NCBI RefSeq assembly: GCF_030272615.1
Contig: NC_081410.1
Span: 220,709,415-220,773,414 of the forward strand
Length of the DNA stretch: 64,000 bases
Reading direction: 5' to 3'
From: Cryptomeria japonica
Taxonomy: Eukaryota > Streptophyta > Pinopsida > Cupressales > Cupressaceae
Positions within the stretch are counted from its first letter, which is position 1. Every line of letters starts with the position of its first letter. Below are positions 1 to 11,669 of this stretch, in pieces. A model generated the notes under the pieces. That model was not told the origin of the DNA. It was given only the letters and a program-made list of their open reading frames with translations, and made no database searches. The translations under genes and the position numbers were made by a program.

Positions 1-1363
1 CATCTTCATAAGGACAGATTTAACCTCCTCCTCAAAGAATTTCTTTGATAGGATTTTGTTGTGGTCATCGTTAATGAGTTTTGGAAGATTCAATAATATT
101 GAGTTGAACTCTGAGGTTGGAGCCTTCAATATTGTTTAAGATTTTATCAAAAAATCTTGCTGCCTCGGAGGCAACATCATCCGGTTCAGACAGGATGGAA
201 CCCTGGCAATTCTTAATTTTAGAAATTTGATTGACCCATCGCCTCTGCTTAGTACTATTGTGGAAAAACTTAGTATTTTGGTCCCCATCACTCAACCAAG
301 TCTCCCTCGATTTTTGTTTCCAAAAGATCTCTTCATTTGAGAGTGTCTTTTCATACTCAGAGAGTACAACCTTTTCTTTGAGGAAGAGATGTTCATCCAT
401 CCCCTTCTCAAGAACCTCAATGTTAAGATTCTTAAGATCATTTTCTATTAGGAGTTTTTTATCAAAAATATTTCCAAAATTAGTGTTCCATTCTAAGAGC
501 TTCCTTTTGATAAGCTTTAACTTTCTTGTGATAATAAACATCTTCGAACCAGAGAAAATAGAGCTTCTCCACCACTTCTCAATTAAGTTTAAAAAGTTAT
601 CATCTCTGAACCACATGCTCTCAAATTTGAAGGGACATTTTTTAGGGGAGTGGTCAGATAATAAGATTAGTTGGAGTGGGAAATGGTCAGATCCTGCTAA
701 AGGGAGGGGTTCTACATTCAGGGTAAAGTTAAGCTCTGAGAGCCCTCCATGGATAAAGAACCTATCTAGTTTCTCAGCAATGTTGCAGAAACCAAGCCTT
801 CTATTATTCCAGGTGAAGGCATTATCTGTCGTCTGGATTTCCAACAAGGAGTTCCTATTGATCCAATGATTGAAATCTACAACCGCTGGAGGAAGTTTGT
901 TGCTACCTCCTCTTTTGTCTGCTACCTTAGTGATAGCATTGAAATCTCCCCCAATGATGCATACATCATTTGGGAAACTTCTGAGGAAAGACTCCAGTTC
1001 CACCCACACCCTAGCCTTATCCCTATTTTGGATAGGACCATAAACTTTAATCAATTTGAATCTTAGGTTATTTTTATAACTTAATACTTCTCCTCCCATC
1101 CAATTTTTCTTAATCTCTAAAGGTGTAAACGAGATGAATCTAGAGTCCCAAATGATGGCTAAGCCCCTTGAGGCCCCTGTTGCAGGGGAGTGCTTTAGTT
1201 GTCTAACACCTAGTTTTTTCTCAAAAAGGGCTATATTAGAGGAGTTCATTTTGGTTTCTTGGACTAACATTATATCTGATTTAGAATCAGAGATGCAACA
1301 CTTTAAGATGCGTTGTTTGTTAGGGGCACTCAGACCCCTAACATTCCGAGTTATGATTTTCAT
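1..1363 (-). pseudogene. LINE ORF2: endonuclease domain, start of RT linker (partial, frameshifted)
   Basis: The frame starts at ATG 1363, 28 bases after the ORF1 stop, and reads 430 codons. It has the endonuclease/exonuclease/phosphatase fold of LINE ORF2: the N of TRNVRGL near residue 7, QETK near 36-39, GGDFN near 139-143, and SDHFPL near 226. The enzyme nicks target DNA to prime reverse transcription. The later part holds the usual charged linker with WLSDGDQNTKFF. A stop at 71-73 is caused by a one-base shift: the same strand read one base over continues with the expected KLINDDHNK linker text to the window edge. The RT domain is outside the window. The endonuclease motifs are otherwise intact. 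Confidence 0.85.
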
Positions 1364-1391
1364 GGCTCTGTGGGGAGGAACTTCCCCTCCC

Positions 1392-3362
1392 CTACATTAA
1401 AAAGAGTAGATATTTTAGGTACTGACCCTTGGCTTCTCCATCCTTTGATCTTAGTTCAGCAAGGGATCTCCTACCTCTTCTCTTACTATGTTTAGCACAG
1501 TTAGGAGAGTCTTTTCTTCTATCAGAGCTGAGAATGCCTAGACTATTTGGGTTATCATTTTCCAAGTTATCTAATGCGACAAAGAGTTCATCTGTTTCTA
1601 AGTTGACTCTAGTAACATCCACTAGATTTTTGACCAAGAGATCCCTTTGTCTTTCCAACTCCTCATCATCACAGATTTCATCAACCAATAGGTCCATGAG
1701 GTCGTTTACTACTTCTTCCCCTACAAAATTGGCAATGATTTTAACTTCCCTAGCCACTCGATCATTCTCAGATTCTACAATTGGATTAGAAACAACCTTT
1801 AGAGATGGAGGGCAAACCTCTGCCTCCTCAAAGCCCTCCATACTTGAGACTAGAGAGATTGGTTGACCCTGTAAGGATGCCAATCCTGGATCCGAGGAAA
1901 GCCTATCTAGCTCTGCTGATTGCTCAAAGGCAATTAGTTCCATTAAAGGGGGAGACCCCAAGGGACTCAGCCTCTCTGGTGGAATGAGAGAGCTAGATGA
2001 TGACAAATTTGTCAGGTTGAGCTGCTCTTTCTAGGGGATAACCTCATTGATTTCACCATCTTCCAGATCTCGATACCCCATAAGAGAGTCAGCTATAGGT
2101 GAATTTATAGTTAGTAGTGAAGGAAGAGGGGAACGAGAGGGCTTAATAGGGGAGCTATGAGGATATAGGTTAGAGGTAAGATGATTAGGGTTAATATCAA
2201 TCTTATAGCCCTCTAGGGTAAAACCCCCTCCTTCCACGAATCTGAATGGAGCGCCATTAGACTTGAGCAATGATACAGGGAAAGGTTTCTCGGAGGGGAT
2301 CTTCCTTGGCATAGAATCTTTGAAAGGACCATTATAAAAGGGTAATTCTAGGGTTAGACAAGATTTATCACATTTCAGAGTTATAGGCCCTAAAGATTTA
2401 ATGTTAATATTCATTTTAACGATTAAGAGCTGGTTAAAGAAGCTTAGGGCTGATTTTTTGACTTCTACAAATTTACCTATTTTGTTGCCTATTATTCTTA
2501 AAAAGTCATTATTGCACAATTCTACAGGGAATTTATCAAGTGAAATTGCTCTACTAACCATGCGGGAATTGAATTGAGATGGGAGAAAGAGAGGTTGCCA
2601 TTCCCAGCAATCAAACCCTAGACCTTTAAATTTTAATATATCCTCATTAAGAAATGAATTTCTAAGATTCTAATTACCACATTCAATGGCTAAGAAATTA
2701 TCAGGAAGGATGTCAATTTTTACCTAGTTATTGAAGGAGGATGACACCCAGTTAGCAATTTGTTCCAAGGGGATCCCCCAACCTTTCCACCGAGCAAAGA
2801 TCATTCTATCATTGCAATGCATTTGATACCTAGCCTGAGTATAATTATCAATTTCAATGACCAACTTGTTAGGAGTAGCTGGGGAATTTGAAGGTAGATC
2901 TGACATAGGGTGCTTAATTTCCTTAGAATTGTGACAGCCAGAGGTTTCCATCTCCTCTGATAATTTGCCTAGGGATTTTTGTGGAGGAATGTAGTGAGTA
3001 GAGGAACTCTTTGGTTGGTTAGGTTTTACAAAACCCTTCTCCCGACAATGATTGGAAATCCTTTTGAGGTCGTTTGGTTGCCCTAATGCCCTTCTGCGGC
3101 TAACCAAATGCCAATCCTAATCCCAGCCTTTGTAAAGAGGAGGGGGAGCCCTAGCCACATTAACCAAAGAGTATTTTGTTTTTGCAAAGAAGGCCTCTTG
3201 ATCACGGATCCGTGAAATGACCCTACCAAGATCCTCAATCCTAGAGTTATTAGCCAAAATAGTGAATCGATTAGTAGAACCTCTGTAATTTCCCCGCAGT
3301 GGATAAGAGCACTCGAAAGAAGATGTCGATGCATTGCACCTCTTTTTCACATGCAGAGACAT
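1392..3362 (-). pseudogene. LINE ORF1 (nucleic-acid-binding gag-like protein)
   Basis: One frame of about 656 codons runs from ATG 3362 to the stop at 1392-1394, broken by three TAG codons (at 3117, 2724 and 2031). The central part, including text around RMIFARWKGWG and the block encoded by about 2560-2100, resembles the DUF4283/RRM-like fold of plant LINE ORF1 proteins, which bind element RNA. The C-terminal third is acidic and low complexity (EVVNDLMDLLVDEI) and ends with a basic SKRRGRRS patch. No CCHC knuckle is seen. Family assignment rests on its position directly before the endonuclease ORF and on overall character. The domain match is from memory of the family, not from a search. Confidence 0.7.
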
Positions 3363-3390
3363 ATTTTTTCGCTTCCTCGTGGTTTTATCA

Positions 3391-3749
3391 AAAAAACTTT
3401 TGTATTGTCAAAATATTTCAATTACTTGTTAAACAATGGAAATAAATTTAACACTGTGATCTTTTTTATGTAATGCTATAAAAAAAAATTCAGTTCGTTC
3501 CATTAATTATTTGTACATTGATTATGGTTGATTATAATTTTATAAATATATAGTCATTCAAAATACAAAATTTTAAAAGTTTCAAGATACAAAATTTTAT
3601 CGGTAAAGGTTTTTTCATTCTATTAATTAAAAAGTTTCAAGATACAAAATTTGCAGTCATTCATGCATAAACGCAGACAGAGAGAAAACCATAGTGCCCA
3701 TAGCTTATAGCAAGCAGACAAAAAAACCAGTTCATTGCCGATAGGTCGC
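3391..3749. repeat. AT-rich spacer with a short direct repeat
   Basis: No gene is seen. A direct repeat of AAGTTTCAAGATACAAAATT occurs near 3575 and again near 3632, about 57 bases apart. The rest is AT-rich. Confidence 0.5.
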
Positions 3750-4451
3750 TCACTCAGTCTCACTATCCCCCTGGGTCACCTCCTCCCAGTCCCTTCCCTC
3801 CTCGGAGGTCAATGCTTTCCCTTTTGCCGCTTCAGCTTTCATTTTTGGAATGCAGTTTAGGCACCCGAAGTCGGAGTTGCCCTCCAAGCTTGCTAGTAGC
3901 TATATGGCCCTTCCTTCTTCAGCCCTATCTCTCAATTCCCTACCAACCTCCATCCTTGCCACCACATGCAAAGCCTTCAGGACTTCATCCACCCTGGTTA
4001 ATTTCACAAAGAGTTTCATCGCTTCCCACCCCAATCAGGCACGTTCACGACACTAGTATTTGATTTCATCCTCTGGGCCACGAATAAAAGGAAGCAATTC
4101 CTTCTAGTCTTCCCCTTCCCTAATTTGAATGCCAACTCCCGGCACCACCCACTCCAAGATTGAATCCAGGTTAATCAAAAAATCCCCATCAATCAATTTG
4201 ACCAATGTGAGTTTTACCTTTTCCACCTCCGGTTTGAATTCACAGGCCCACGCCAGAATCAAAGAGTAAACCTCCATGTTAGTTCGATACCAGTGACTGA
4301 TATGTGCCACCTCCTCCACAAGCATCAGTTGAGATGTCGGCCACAACTTCTCCTCCTTAAACCTGAACAGTCCTTGCATCCGTTTATCAGATACTTTGCC
4401 CAAAAAGGGCACCAACTTCTTGTCTGTTCAAAGTGTGAAATTGGCCTCCAT
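3750..4451 (-). pseudogene. Unrecognised coding sequence of 234 codons with five in-frame stops
   Basis: From ATG 4449-4451 to TGA 3750-3752 a single minus-strand frame can be followed for 234 codons without any indel. It is interrupted by five stops (two TGA, three TAG). The longest open block (4104-4415) contains WYRTNMEVYSLILAWACEF. The end is strongly acidic (EEGRDWEEVTQGDSETE), as at a real C-terminus. I do not recognise the family. The lack of frameshifts despite several stops points to decay by point transitions, and the lack of introns would fit a retrocopy or transposon-borne gene. The surrounding DNA is AT-rich; this block is more GC-rich. An 11-base inverted repeat (CGATAGGTCGC) lies at 3739-3749 and 4670-4680, but may be chance. 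Confidence 0.5.
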
Positions 4452-5299
4452 GGTCACCTACAATTTCAAAAGAACTTCCCCCAAAAAATGTCTTACAGAA
4501 GCTACGAACTACAGATTTGTTCTGCTTCAAAGCAAAAAATGGTACATAGATCAAAAGGTAATAAATTCTGCCTCCGTCTTATAGGTCGGGTAATGAATAT
4601 GTATGATAAGGAATCAATACCATTAGATCAAGAAAAAGATTTCTTGCCATCCTCCCCTTCCTCCGTTCGTGCGACCTATCGCAGACAACTCCTTCTGCAA
4701 CAATTAATCGCCACCTTGGCATTTGTACTTTCCAAATTTGCTCGCCTTAACAGGTTGAGGACTGCACATTTTTTTAAATTAATACAGTAAATTTATGATG
4801 AACTTTTATATATATTTTTTAACTATTTTTTAAAATTATAAATCGTAAACATATTTTCAAAGAATTTTGTTAAACTTTAAATTAATATTTTAGATTTAAT
4901 ATTGAATGTTTTCGTTTTTATATTAAACTTTTACCTTTCAAATTGTATATCAAAATTTATATTTTTATTTAGTTATTTGTTTTATTCTAGAAACTAAGTT
5001 TCATGTTTTATACTATTTTTGAATTTCAAATTTTTACAAATAATATTAACATTATATTTAATAGTTATCTCAAACTATTGCACATCTTTAAAATTTAAAT
5101 GTCTCTTATTATGGGACCGACGACATCTAACAACACTCAAGTTCTCAATAGGTATCATCGTCTGTCAGATGAGCAAAGATCAACGGCTTAGGGTGGATTT
5201 CAGCCTGAATGTGGAAAGTGACCACATTGGTGAGAACTTCGCCCGGAATTGAACATTTTAAATTTAATTAAATATAATTAAGTATATAGTCTATAGACT
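4452..5299. other. AT-rich DNA, no gene supported
   Basis: Mostly A/T runs. A slightly more balanced patch at about 5100-5270 contains short open stretches that could be the 5' exon of the gene continuing at 5300-5397 and 13254, but no frame can be followed with confidence. Confidence 0.4.
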
Positions 5300-5397
5300 A
5301 TAAATCTCTTTTTCGGGTGGAAGTTTAAAATGATTAAATAGACTTAAAAAACAGACCCGAAAAGTGACCATTTTGTAGACTTATTTTTGGCACCAAT
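5300..5397 (+). pseudogene. 5' remnant of the gene that continues at 13254
   Basis: A short coding stretch containing DPKSDHFVDLFLAP ends at the left edge of the chromovirus. If the element and one copy of the five-base target (CCAAT here, GCAAT at 13254-13258) are removed, the frame runs straight into ATGTATAATGAA at 13257 and on through the gene there. Two in-frame stops lie at about 5339 and 5345. This is inferred from frame continuity only. Confidence 0.45.
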
Positions 5398-6970
5398 TGG
5401 TCCAGGAGCACCCTTCCAAGCTCTCCCTCCTTCTTGTTTTGTTGGTGTTATGCTTCTTTTGAAGCCTTTGTATATAAAATAATGAGCCATGTGCTCATAG
5501 GTCCTAGTTAGGGTCCTAATTGAGATCTTAAGGGTTATAAGTCAAGATTGAGGATTTCTTGAAACTTGAGGGTATGTGTGCCTTGGATGTGTTTAGGGGT
5601 CCTTTATAGCATGGTGGTGTCCTTAGGTTGGCCCAATGTGGGTCTAGGAGTCATGAAAAGCGACATTGGGAAAGTTGCTCAAAAGTTGCAAAAGTTGCAT
5701 GACAACTTTTCCACCATGATGTCCAACTCTTTAGGTTAGTGTGGAAAACCCTAGTATGGGCACACAGACTGAGGTATGGGTAGTATAAGTATTTCCAAAC
5801 CCTAAGTTAATGGGTTGGATGTCAGACATTGTACGGCCCTAGCAAAAAGACCAGACTGAGACTGTAAAATTGTTACCAGTCAGTTTGAATGAAGCAACCA
5901 AGCAAGTTAATGGATTGAGATACATCCAACACTATGTGGAATGTCTTTCATGGTGTAAATACTTTCATTTCAAGCAACTACTTTAGGTGTTTATTTGCAA
6001 ATTGAGTGTGTTTGTAAATAGTTTGTAAATTGTCTTCTTACTGTCTAGTTTTGGATAGGATTGTGTAAATAGCTGCATAAATCCATTCCCCATTGTGGAA
6101 CCACCATCAAACCATGGGGAATGAGAGTGCAGACCTTGTACCATACTGCAAAACAAGCAGGGCCCTGAAAATGTAGGGAGGCCATCAAGAGACCCAATCC
6201 TAGGCAAGACTGAACAGTGCCTGGCTAGGAGAGGTTAAGTTTCAGAGGTCTTGGAGAGCAAGGTTGGATAGAGGAAAGTACACCCTTTGGAGGAGGTGTA
6301 GAGGAGTGTATGAAGCATAAATGCTATGAAGGAGGAGCCTCCACCAATCTAGACAAAGTGGCTAAAACACAAAACACTCACTGTGACCCAGGCAGACCAC
6401 AAAACCCTCACAAAACCCTTAAAAACCCCAAAATTCACCCAAGGCACTGTACGGCCACTTGGAGGCCCAAAACCTAGAAAATCCTTGAGCCCTTGCCAAT
6501 TGAATGGTAGTCTATTTTGGGAGTTTGGGTTGTGTATGCATCGTTTGTGAGAGAAATCCCTAAAGGACCAGGTAGGAGGCCTAATTGGTTCTAATCCTTG
6601 TAGCCCTGTTTTGTAAGCAAAAACACAAAACAGTGAAACCGGTAGAAAGGATGAAGGTAGCAACTTCTTGGGGGCACATGGAGGGATGTAAAACATGGTT
6701 TAAGACTTGATTTAACCTTGCTAAGACCCTGGAAGGTGTAGAACAAGCATAGCCCTTATTAGCCATAGTAAGGGGTTTTGAGTCTCATGAGTAGGTGAGA
6801 CCTTAGGACCAGCAAAGCAACTCATTGGTGGGTGGATTGGGCAAGGTCAGGGGATTCCTCAAGCAAAGGAAGTCCTAGAGACCCTAGGGTGTGAGGAGAA
6901 CACCAGGTCATCCAAGGAAAGGATCCAAGAGCATAGACTAGGCTAGTCTATCCCAAGCACCAACCCATCA
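5398..6970 (+). repeat. Chromovirus 5' LTR
   Basis: Starts TGGTCCAGGAGC and ends CCATCA, 1,573 bases, matching 11670-13253. Compared with the 3' copy it lacks 21 bases near 5690 and carries scattered substitutions. Open frames of 60-115 codons on its minus strand recur in the other LTR and have no coding character. Confidence 0.9.
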
Positions 6971-6973
6971 GAT

Positions 6974-6988
6974 TGGTATCAGAGCAAG
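6974..6988 (+). promoter_or_regulatory. Primer binding site (initiator tRNA-Met)
   Basis: TGGTATCAGAGC lies four bases after the 5' LTR. It complements the 3' end of plant initiator methionine tRNA, the primer for first-strand synthesis. Confidence 0.9.
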
Positions 6989-7049
6989 TTAAAGACTTGT
7001 TGGACTGTGTATGTCTCTATATACTGGCGAATCAGCAGGTGAGAGCAGA

Positions 7050-10000
7050 ATGGTCACTAATGTAGAGTTGGCTAGAGAGGTGGAAGAACAGAAGGAGAAG
7101 AATAGACTCCTTGAAGAAGCTATGAGGGAGATAAGGGATAAACTATAGGAAGTGGTGGATCAAAGGACACAAGGACCTTGGGATGAAGACACCAAGGGTA
7201 AAGGCAAGAAGATTATAGACATAGATGACATTATCCCTGAACCAGATCCCTTGTTCAATGAAGAACCTTTTGTGAAGGCTATTAAGGCCTTGAACACCAA
7301 AGCCTTTGAAGGATTGCCACATTTCAGTGGAAGAATGCACATTGACACTGTTATGGAATGGATTGAGGGCATGGAAAACCACTTTGAGTGTGAAGGAGTG
7401 ACAGAGGCTCGGAAGGTTAAAGTTGCCAAATCAAGATTAAGGGGAGCAGCTTTGACATGGTGGAAGTACCTACAAGAAGAAAGAGTTAGTATGGGAAAGC
7501 TACCTATTGCAAATTGGAAAGCTATGGTGAGTAAGATTAAGGAGAACTACTTACCAGAGGATTATGAAGTCCAACTTCATAAGAAGAGACAAGGATTGAA
7601 GCAGAAGGATCTTGATGTGACCTCCTACATAGAGGAGTTTCAAAAGCTATGTCTTAGATCCAAAGTCCAAGAAGATGAATCTATTAAGGTGGCTAGGTAT
7701 CTAAGCGGCCTAAAGTGGAACATTCAAGAGGAGATAAGCCTATGGACTCCTACTAATATTCAAAAATGTCATCAACTTGCTACCAAGGTAGAAGAGAGGA
7801 ACAAAAGGAAAGGAGACTCCAATAACAGGGGTAGAGGCAGAGGTAGAGATCAAGTGAATCACCGAGGTGGTTACCAAAGCAAGGCAAATGAGCCAAGGAA
7901 CCAAGGAGAAACCAAGTTGACTGAGCATGGCAGTGAAGCCAATCTCAGAGGAGGACATTCTAGAGGAAGAGGTGCACAAGGTGGTCCAAATAGGGGTAGA
8001 GGTACTGGCAGAGGTAACTCCTATTTTGCAACAATGAAGTGTTACAATTGTGGACAATTGGGACACCCGACATATAGATGCCCTGACAAGCTTACATCAT
8101 CAAACAATGGAAAGAGGGTTGCATATGCACATAAAGACTCTTCAAGCAGCAAGACACATGAGGTGGACCATATTGAATCAAAGATTGGAGAAAATCTGAT
8201 GTTCAATAGGGTCTTGATAAGACAGCCAGAGAAGAATGAACCCAAGCATAGGAGATCATTGTTTAGGGTGAGGTGTAAGATTCTTGGTAAAGTTTGCAAG
8301 GTGATAGTTGATTCAGGCTCAACTGACAATATCAGATCAGAAGAGGTAGTCAAGAAGTTGAAACTCACAAGGATACCCCACACTAACCCATAAAAGGTGA
8401 CATGGTTGAATCATGACCAGAGTGTGCTAGTCAATGAGCAGACTTGGGTAGAGTTTTCTATTTGAGGATACAAGGATAAGATCCTTTGTGATGTGTTACC
8501 TATGGATGCATGTCACTTATTGCTAGGAAGACCCTGGCAATTTGATAGGAAGGTGATCTATGATGGAGAGGAGAACTCCATTTCCTTTAAGAAGGACAGC
8601 AAGACCTTCAAGATTCAGTCTTTGACAAAGAATGAAGAGGGAACTTCAAGAACACCTAGTGTTTTATTGGCTACTGGTAAGGAGTTGTTAAACTTGCTAC
8701 ATGAGGAGGAGATAGTGAAGTGTGCCATCTTTGTGAAGCCAAAGGAGGAAGAAGACAAGTTGCAGGCAGAGATACCCAAGGAGGTGAAGCACATGTTGCA
8801 AGAGTATAAGGACATAGTGAGTGATGGAGCACCTGCAACACTCCCACCAAGAAGGTCTATAAGTCATCAAATAGACTTTGTTCCCGGTGCATCCTTACCT
8901 AACAAGGCTACATATAAGCTCACACCTAATTAGAATAAGGAGGTAGCAAGGCAAGTGCAGGAGTTATTGGAACAAGGACTGATTAAGAAGAGCATCAGCC
9001 CATGTGCAGTCTCGGTAGTGCTAGCATCAAAAAAAGGAGGTAAGTGGAGGCTTTGCACTCACTCAAGGGAAATCAATAGGATTACCATAAGGTATAGGTC
9101 TCCTATTCCTAGAATAGAGGATCTAATGGACTGTTTAGGAGGGGTTATGTATTTCACCAAGCTAGACCTTAAAAGTGGTTATCACCAGATAAGAATTAAG
9201 GAGGGTGATGAGTGGAAGACTTCTTTTAAAACCACAGAAGGATTGTATGAATGGCTTGTGATGCCATTTGGACTCACCAATGCTCCAAGCACCTTCATGA
9301 GGTTGATGAATGAAGTGTTGAAGGATTTCACAGGCAGATTTGTGGTGGTGTACCTAGATGACATTCTCATCTATAGCAGAACCAAAGAGGAGCACCTTGA
9401 GCATTTGAGGTTAGTCTTAGAGAGGTTGCATGAGGAGAAGCTATCCATCAACCTAGAGAAGTGTGACTTCTTGAAGAAAGAGTTGGTCTACTTAGGATTT
9501 ATAGTGTCTAAAGGAACCTTGAAGATGGATCCAAGCAAAGTGGAGGCAATCTTAAATTGGCCTACACCTAAAATAGGGACTGAGGTTAGAAGTTTCCATG
9601 GATTAGCTCAATTCTATAGGAAGTTTGTGAGGAACTTCAATGGCATATGTGCACCAGTCCTTGAAACCATCAAAGGAGGCCTTAAAACTAAGTTTGAATG
9701 GACTGAGCAGGCTGACAAAGCATTTCAATTGTTGAAATAGGAAGTAGCCACAAAACCTATCCTTCTCCTACCTACGTTTGATAAGCTATTCACTTTGGAG
9801 TGTGATGCAAGTGGAATTGCAGTAGGTGGTGTGTTGAGTCAAGAGGGAAGACCTATGGCATTTTTTAGTGAGAAGCTTAATGAAGCAAAGAAGAAGTACT
9901 CAACCTATGACCTAGAGTTGTATGCATTAGTGTAGTCACTAAAGAAATGGAGGCATTACCTACTCCCAAAGGAATTTGTAGTCTTCACAGACAATCAGGC

Positions 10001-11649
10001 ATTGAGTTACATTAACACTCAAGAGAAGCTCAACAATAGACATCTAAAATGGATGGAATACCTCCAATCCTTCACCTTCACCATCAAGCATAAGAAGGGG
10101 CAACTTAATAAGGTGGCAGATGCCTTAAGTAGGAAGTTGTTGACAGTTCAAGAGTTACAGTTGCAGAGCATAGGAATAGAAGGTTTCAAAGACCTCTATG
10201 AAGGAGATGAAGACTTCTCATTAGCTTACAAGGTTTGCAAAGAGTTTGAGAACCATTTCCATGGTTAGTATGCAGATTACACTCTCCAAAATGGTCTCTT
10301 GTTCAAGGGTAACCAGTTGTGTGTACCTAGAGGATCCATGAGGGAGAACCTCATCCAAGAAAAAACATAATGGCAGTTTAAGTGGACACTTTGGAGTCAA
10401 AAAAACCTTGGATTTAGTACAGAGGTACTACTATTGGCCAAAGTTGCCAAGAGATGTAAAGAGGTATGTAGAGCAATGTGGAGTGTGTCAAAGACCAAAA
10501 GGAGGATCAAGCAATGTTGGTCTTTATCAACCATTACCAGTCCCTAACAGACCTTGGGAATGTATAAGTATGGACTTTTTAGTAGGACTTCCCAAGAATA
10601 AAACAGGTATGGACAGCATCTATGTAGTAGTAGATAGATTTTCCAAGATGAGTCATTTCATTCCATGTAAGACTACACATGATGCTAGCTATGTTGCACA
10701 TCTCTTCTTCAAAGAGATTGTTAGGATTCATGGACTCCCTTTAAGCATTGTTTCAGACAGGGACAACAAGTTCATGGGTCATTTTTGGCAAACATTATGG
10801 AAGAGACTAGGAACTAACTTGTCATTTAGCTCAGCTTACCATCCACAAACAGATGCTCAAACTAAAGTCATCAACAGGGTGTTAGGCAATTTGTTGAGGT
10901 GTCTAACTAAGGAATATGGTCAGACATGGGACCTAATCATTCCTCAAGCAGAGTATGCATATAATGACAGTGTGAATAGGACCACTGGTAGAAGCCCTTT
11001 TGAGGTTGTGTATGGCAGACATCCAAGGGGAGTATGTGAGTTGAGAGACCTTAGTGCTTTGGAGATGAAGAGTGGGCAAGCAAAGGACTTCACTCAAACC
11101 ATCAAGGAAGTTCAAGAGCAAGTTAAGAAGGCCATCCTTGAATCCACTCAAAAACTGAAGGCCAAAGTGGATGAGAGAAGGAGAGGAGTTCAGTTCAAGG
11201 TGGGTGACTATGTGATGGTACATTTAAGCAAAGCCATGATGCAAAGTGGTAAGCCTACCAAACTATAGATGAAGAGAGTAGGACCTTGTCAAATTCTGGC
11301 AAAATATGGTGAGAATGCCTATAAGGTTGATTTACCTTCAGACTTAGCCATTTCACCAGTCTTTAATGTTGTTGATCTGGTAATGTACAAGGGAGAGATA
11401 GCAGGGCAGACTGAGAACCAAGCTAAGGTATTACAAGACTTGGATGTAAATACCTTACCTCAAGTGAAGAAGCCTAAAGTAGAGGAGATCTTGGAATCAA
11501 AGGTGAAGAAGTCTACTAGACACCAGGTCTACATGGAGCACTTAGTGAAATGGGTAGATCAACCAGTATCTGGAGCTACATGGGTGGAGGAGAGCAGGTT
11601 CAAGACACTTGGAATAGACCCGGCTCTCATTTCTTCTTCTTTTTCTTAG
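7050..11649 (+). pseudogene. Chromovirus gag-pol polyprotein
   Basis: A single fused frame of about 1,530 codons begins at ATG 7050. Gag comes first, with the CCHC knuckle CYNCGQLGHPTYRC near residue 331 after an RG-rich stretch. Then come the protease (DSGSTDN near 421), RT (YLDD at 9351-9362), RNase H (ECDASG at about 9798, then VFTDNQAL), the integrase with its HHCC finger and D-D core, and a C-terminal chromodomain (VEEILESK to HLVKWVDQPVSGATW, about 11476-11600). Stops lie at 7146, 8391, 8463, 8931, 9738, 9933, 10266 and 11266. A one-base insertion in an A-run near 10360 shifts the frame. The third catalytic residue of integrase, Glu in the QTE motif, is Lys (AAA, 10864-10866). The protein would make all enzymes for reverse transcription and integration. 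Confidence 0.92.
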
Positions 11650-11655
11650 TTGTGT

Positions 11656-11669
11656 GCAGAGGGGGAGTA
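11656..11669 (+). promoter_or_regulatory. Polypurine tract of the chromovirus
   Basis: The purine run GCAGAGGGGGAGTA ends exactly where the 3' LTR begins, the expected place for second-strand priming. Confidence 0.85.

Larger units (their letters stand above)
1..3390 (-). mobile_element. LINE (L1-type non-LTR retrotransposon), 5' part, running off the left edge
   Basis: Two consecutive minus-strand reading frames, a gag-like ORF1 and an apurinic-type endonuclease ORF2, identify the 5' half of a plant L1-like LINE. The reverse transcriptase lies beyond position 1. The 5' limit is placed near 3390, just upstream of the first ATG of ORF1 (3362), where coding character ends and AT-rich DNA begins. 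It is an approximate boundary, and the target-site duplication cannot be tested because the 3' end is missing. ORF1 and the linker to ORF2 differ from the LINE at 25-38 kb, so this is a different family. Damage is light: three TAG stops in ORF1 and one frameshift in ORF2. Confidence 0.85.

Noticed and set aside
231-1495. Plus-strand open frames opposite the LINE endonuclease
   Set aside because: Antisense shadows of the conserved minus-strand frame.
6349-6766. Minus-strand open frames of 61-115 codons in the 5' LTR, repeated at 12529-13049
   Set aside because: They lie inside both LTRs, have no motif, and recur only because the LTRs are duplicates.
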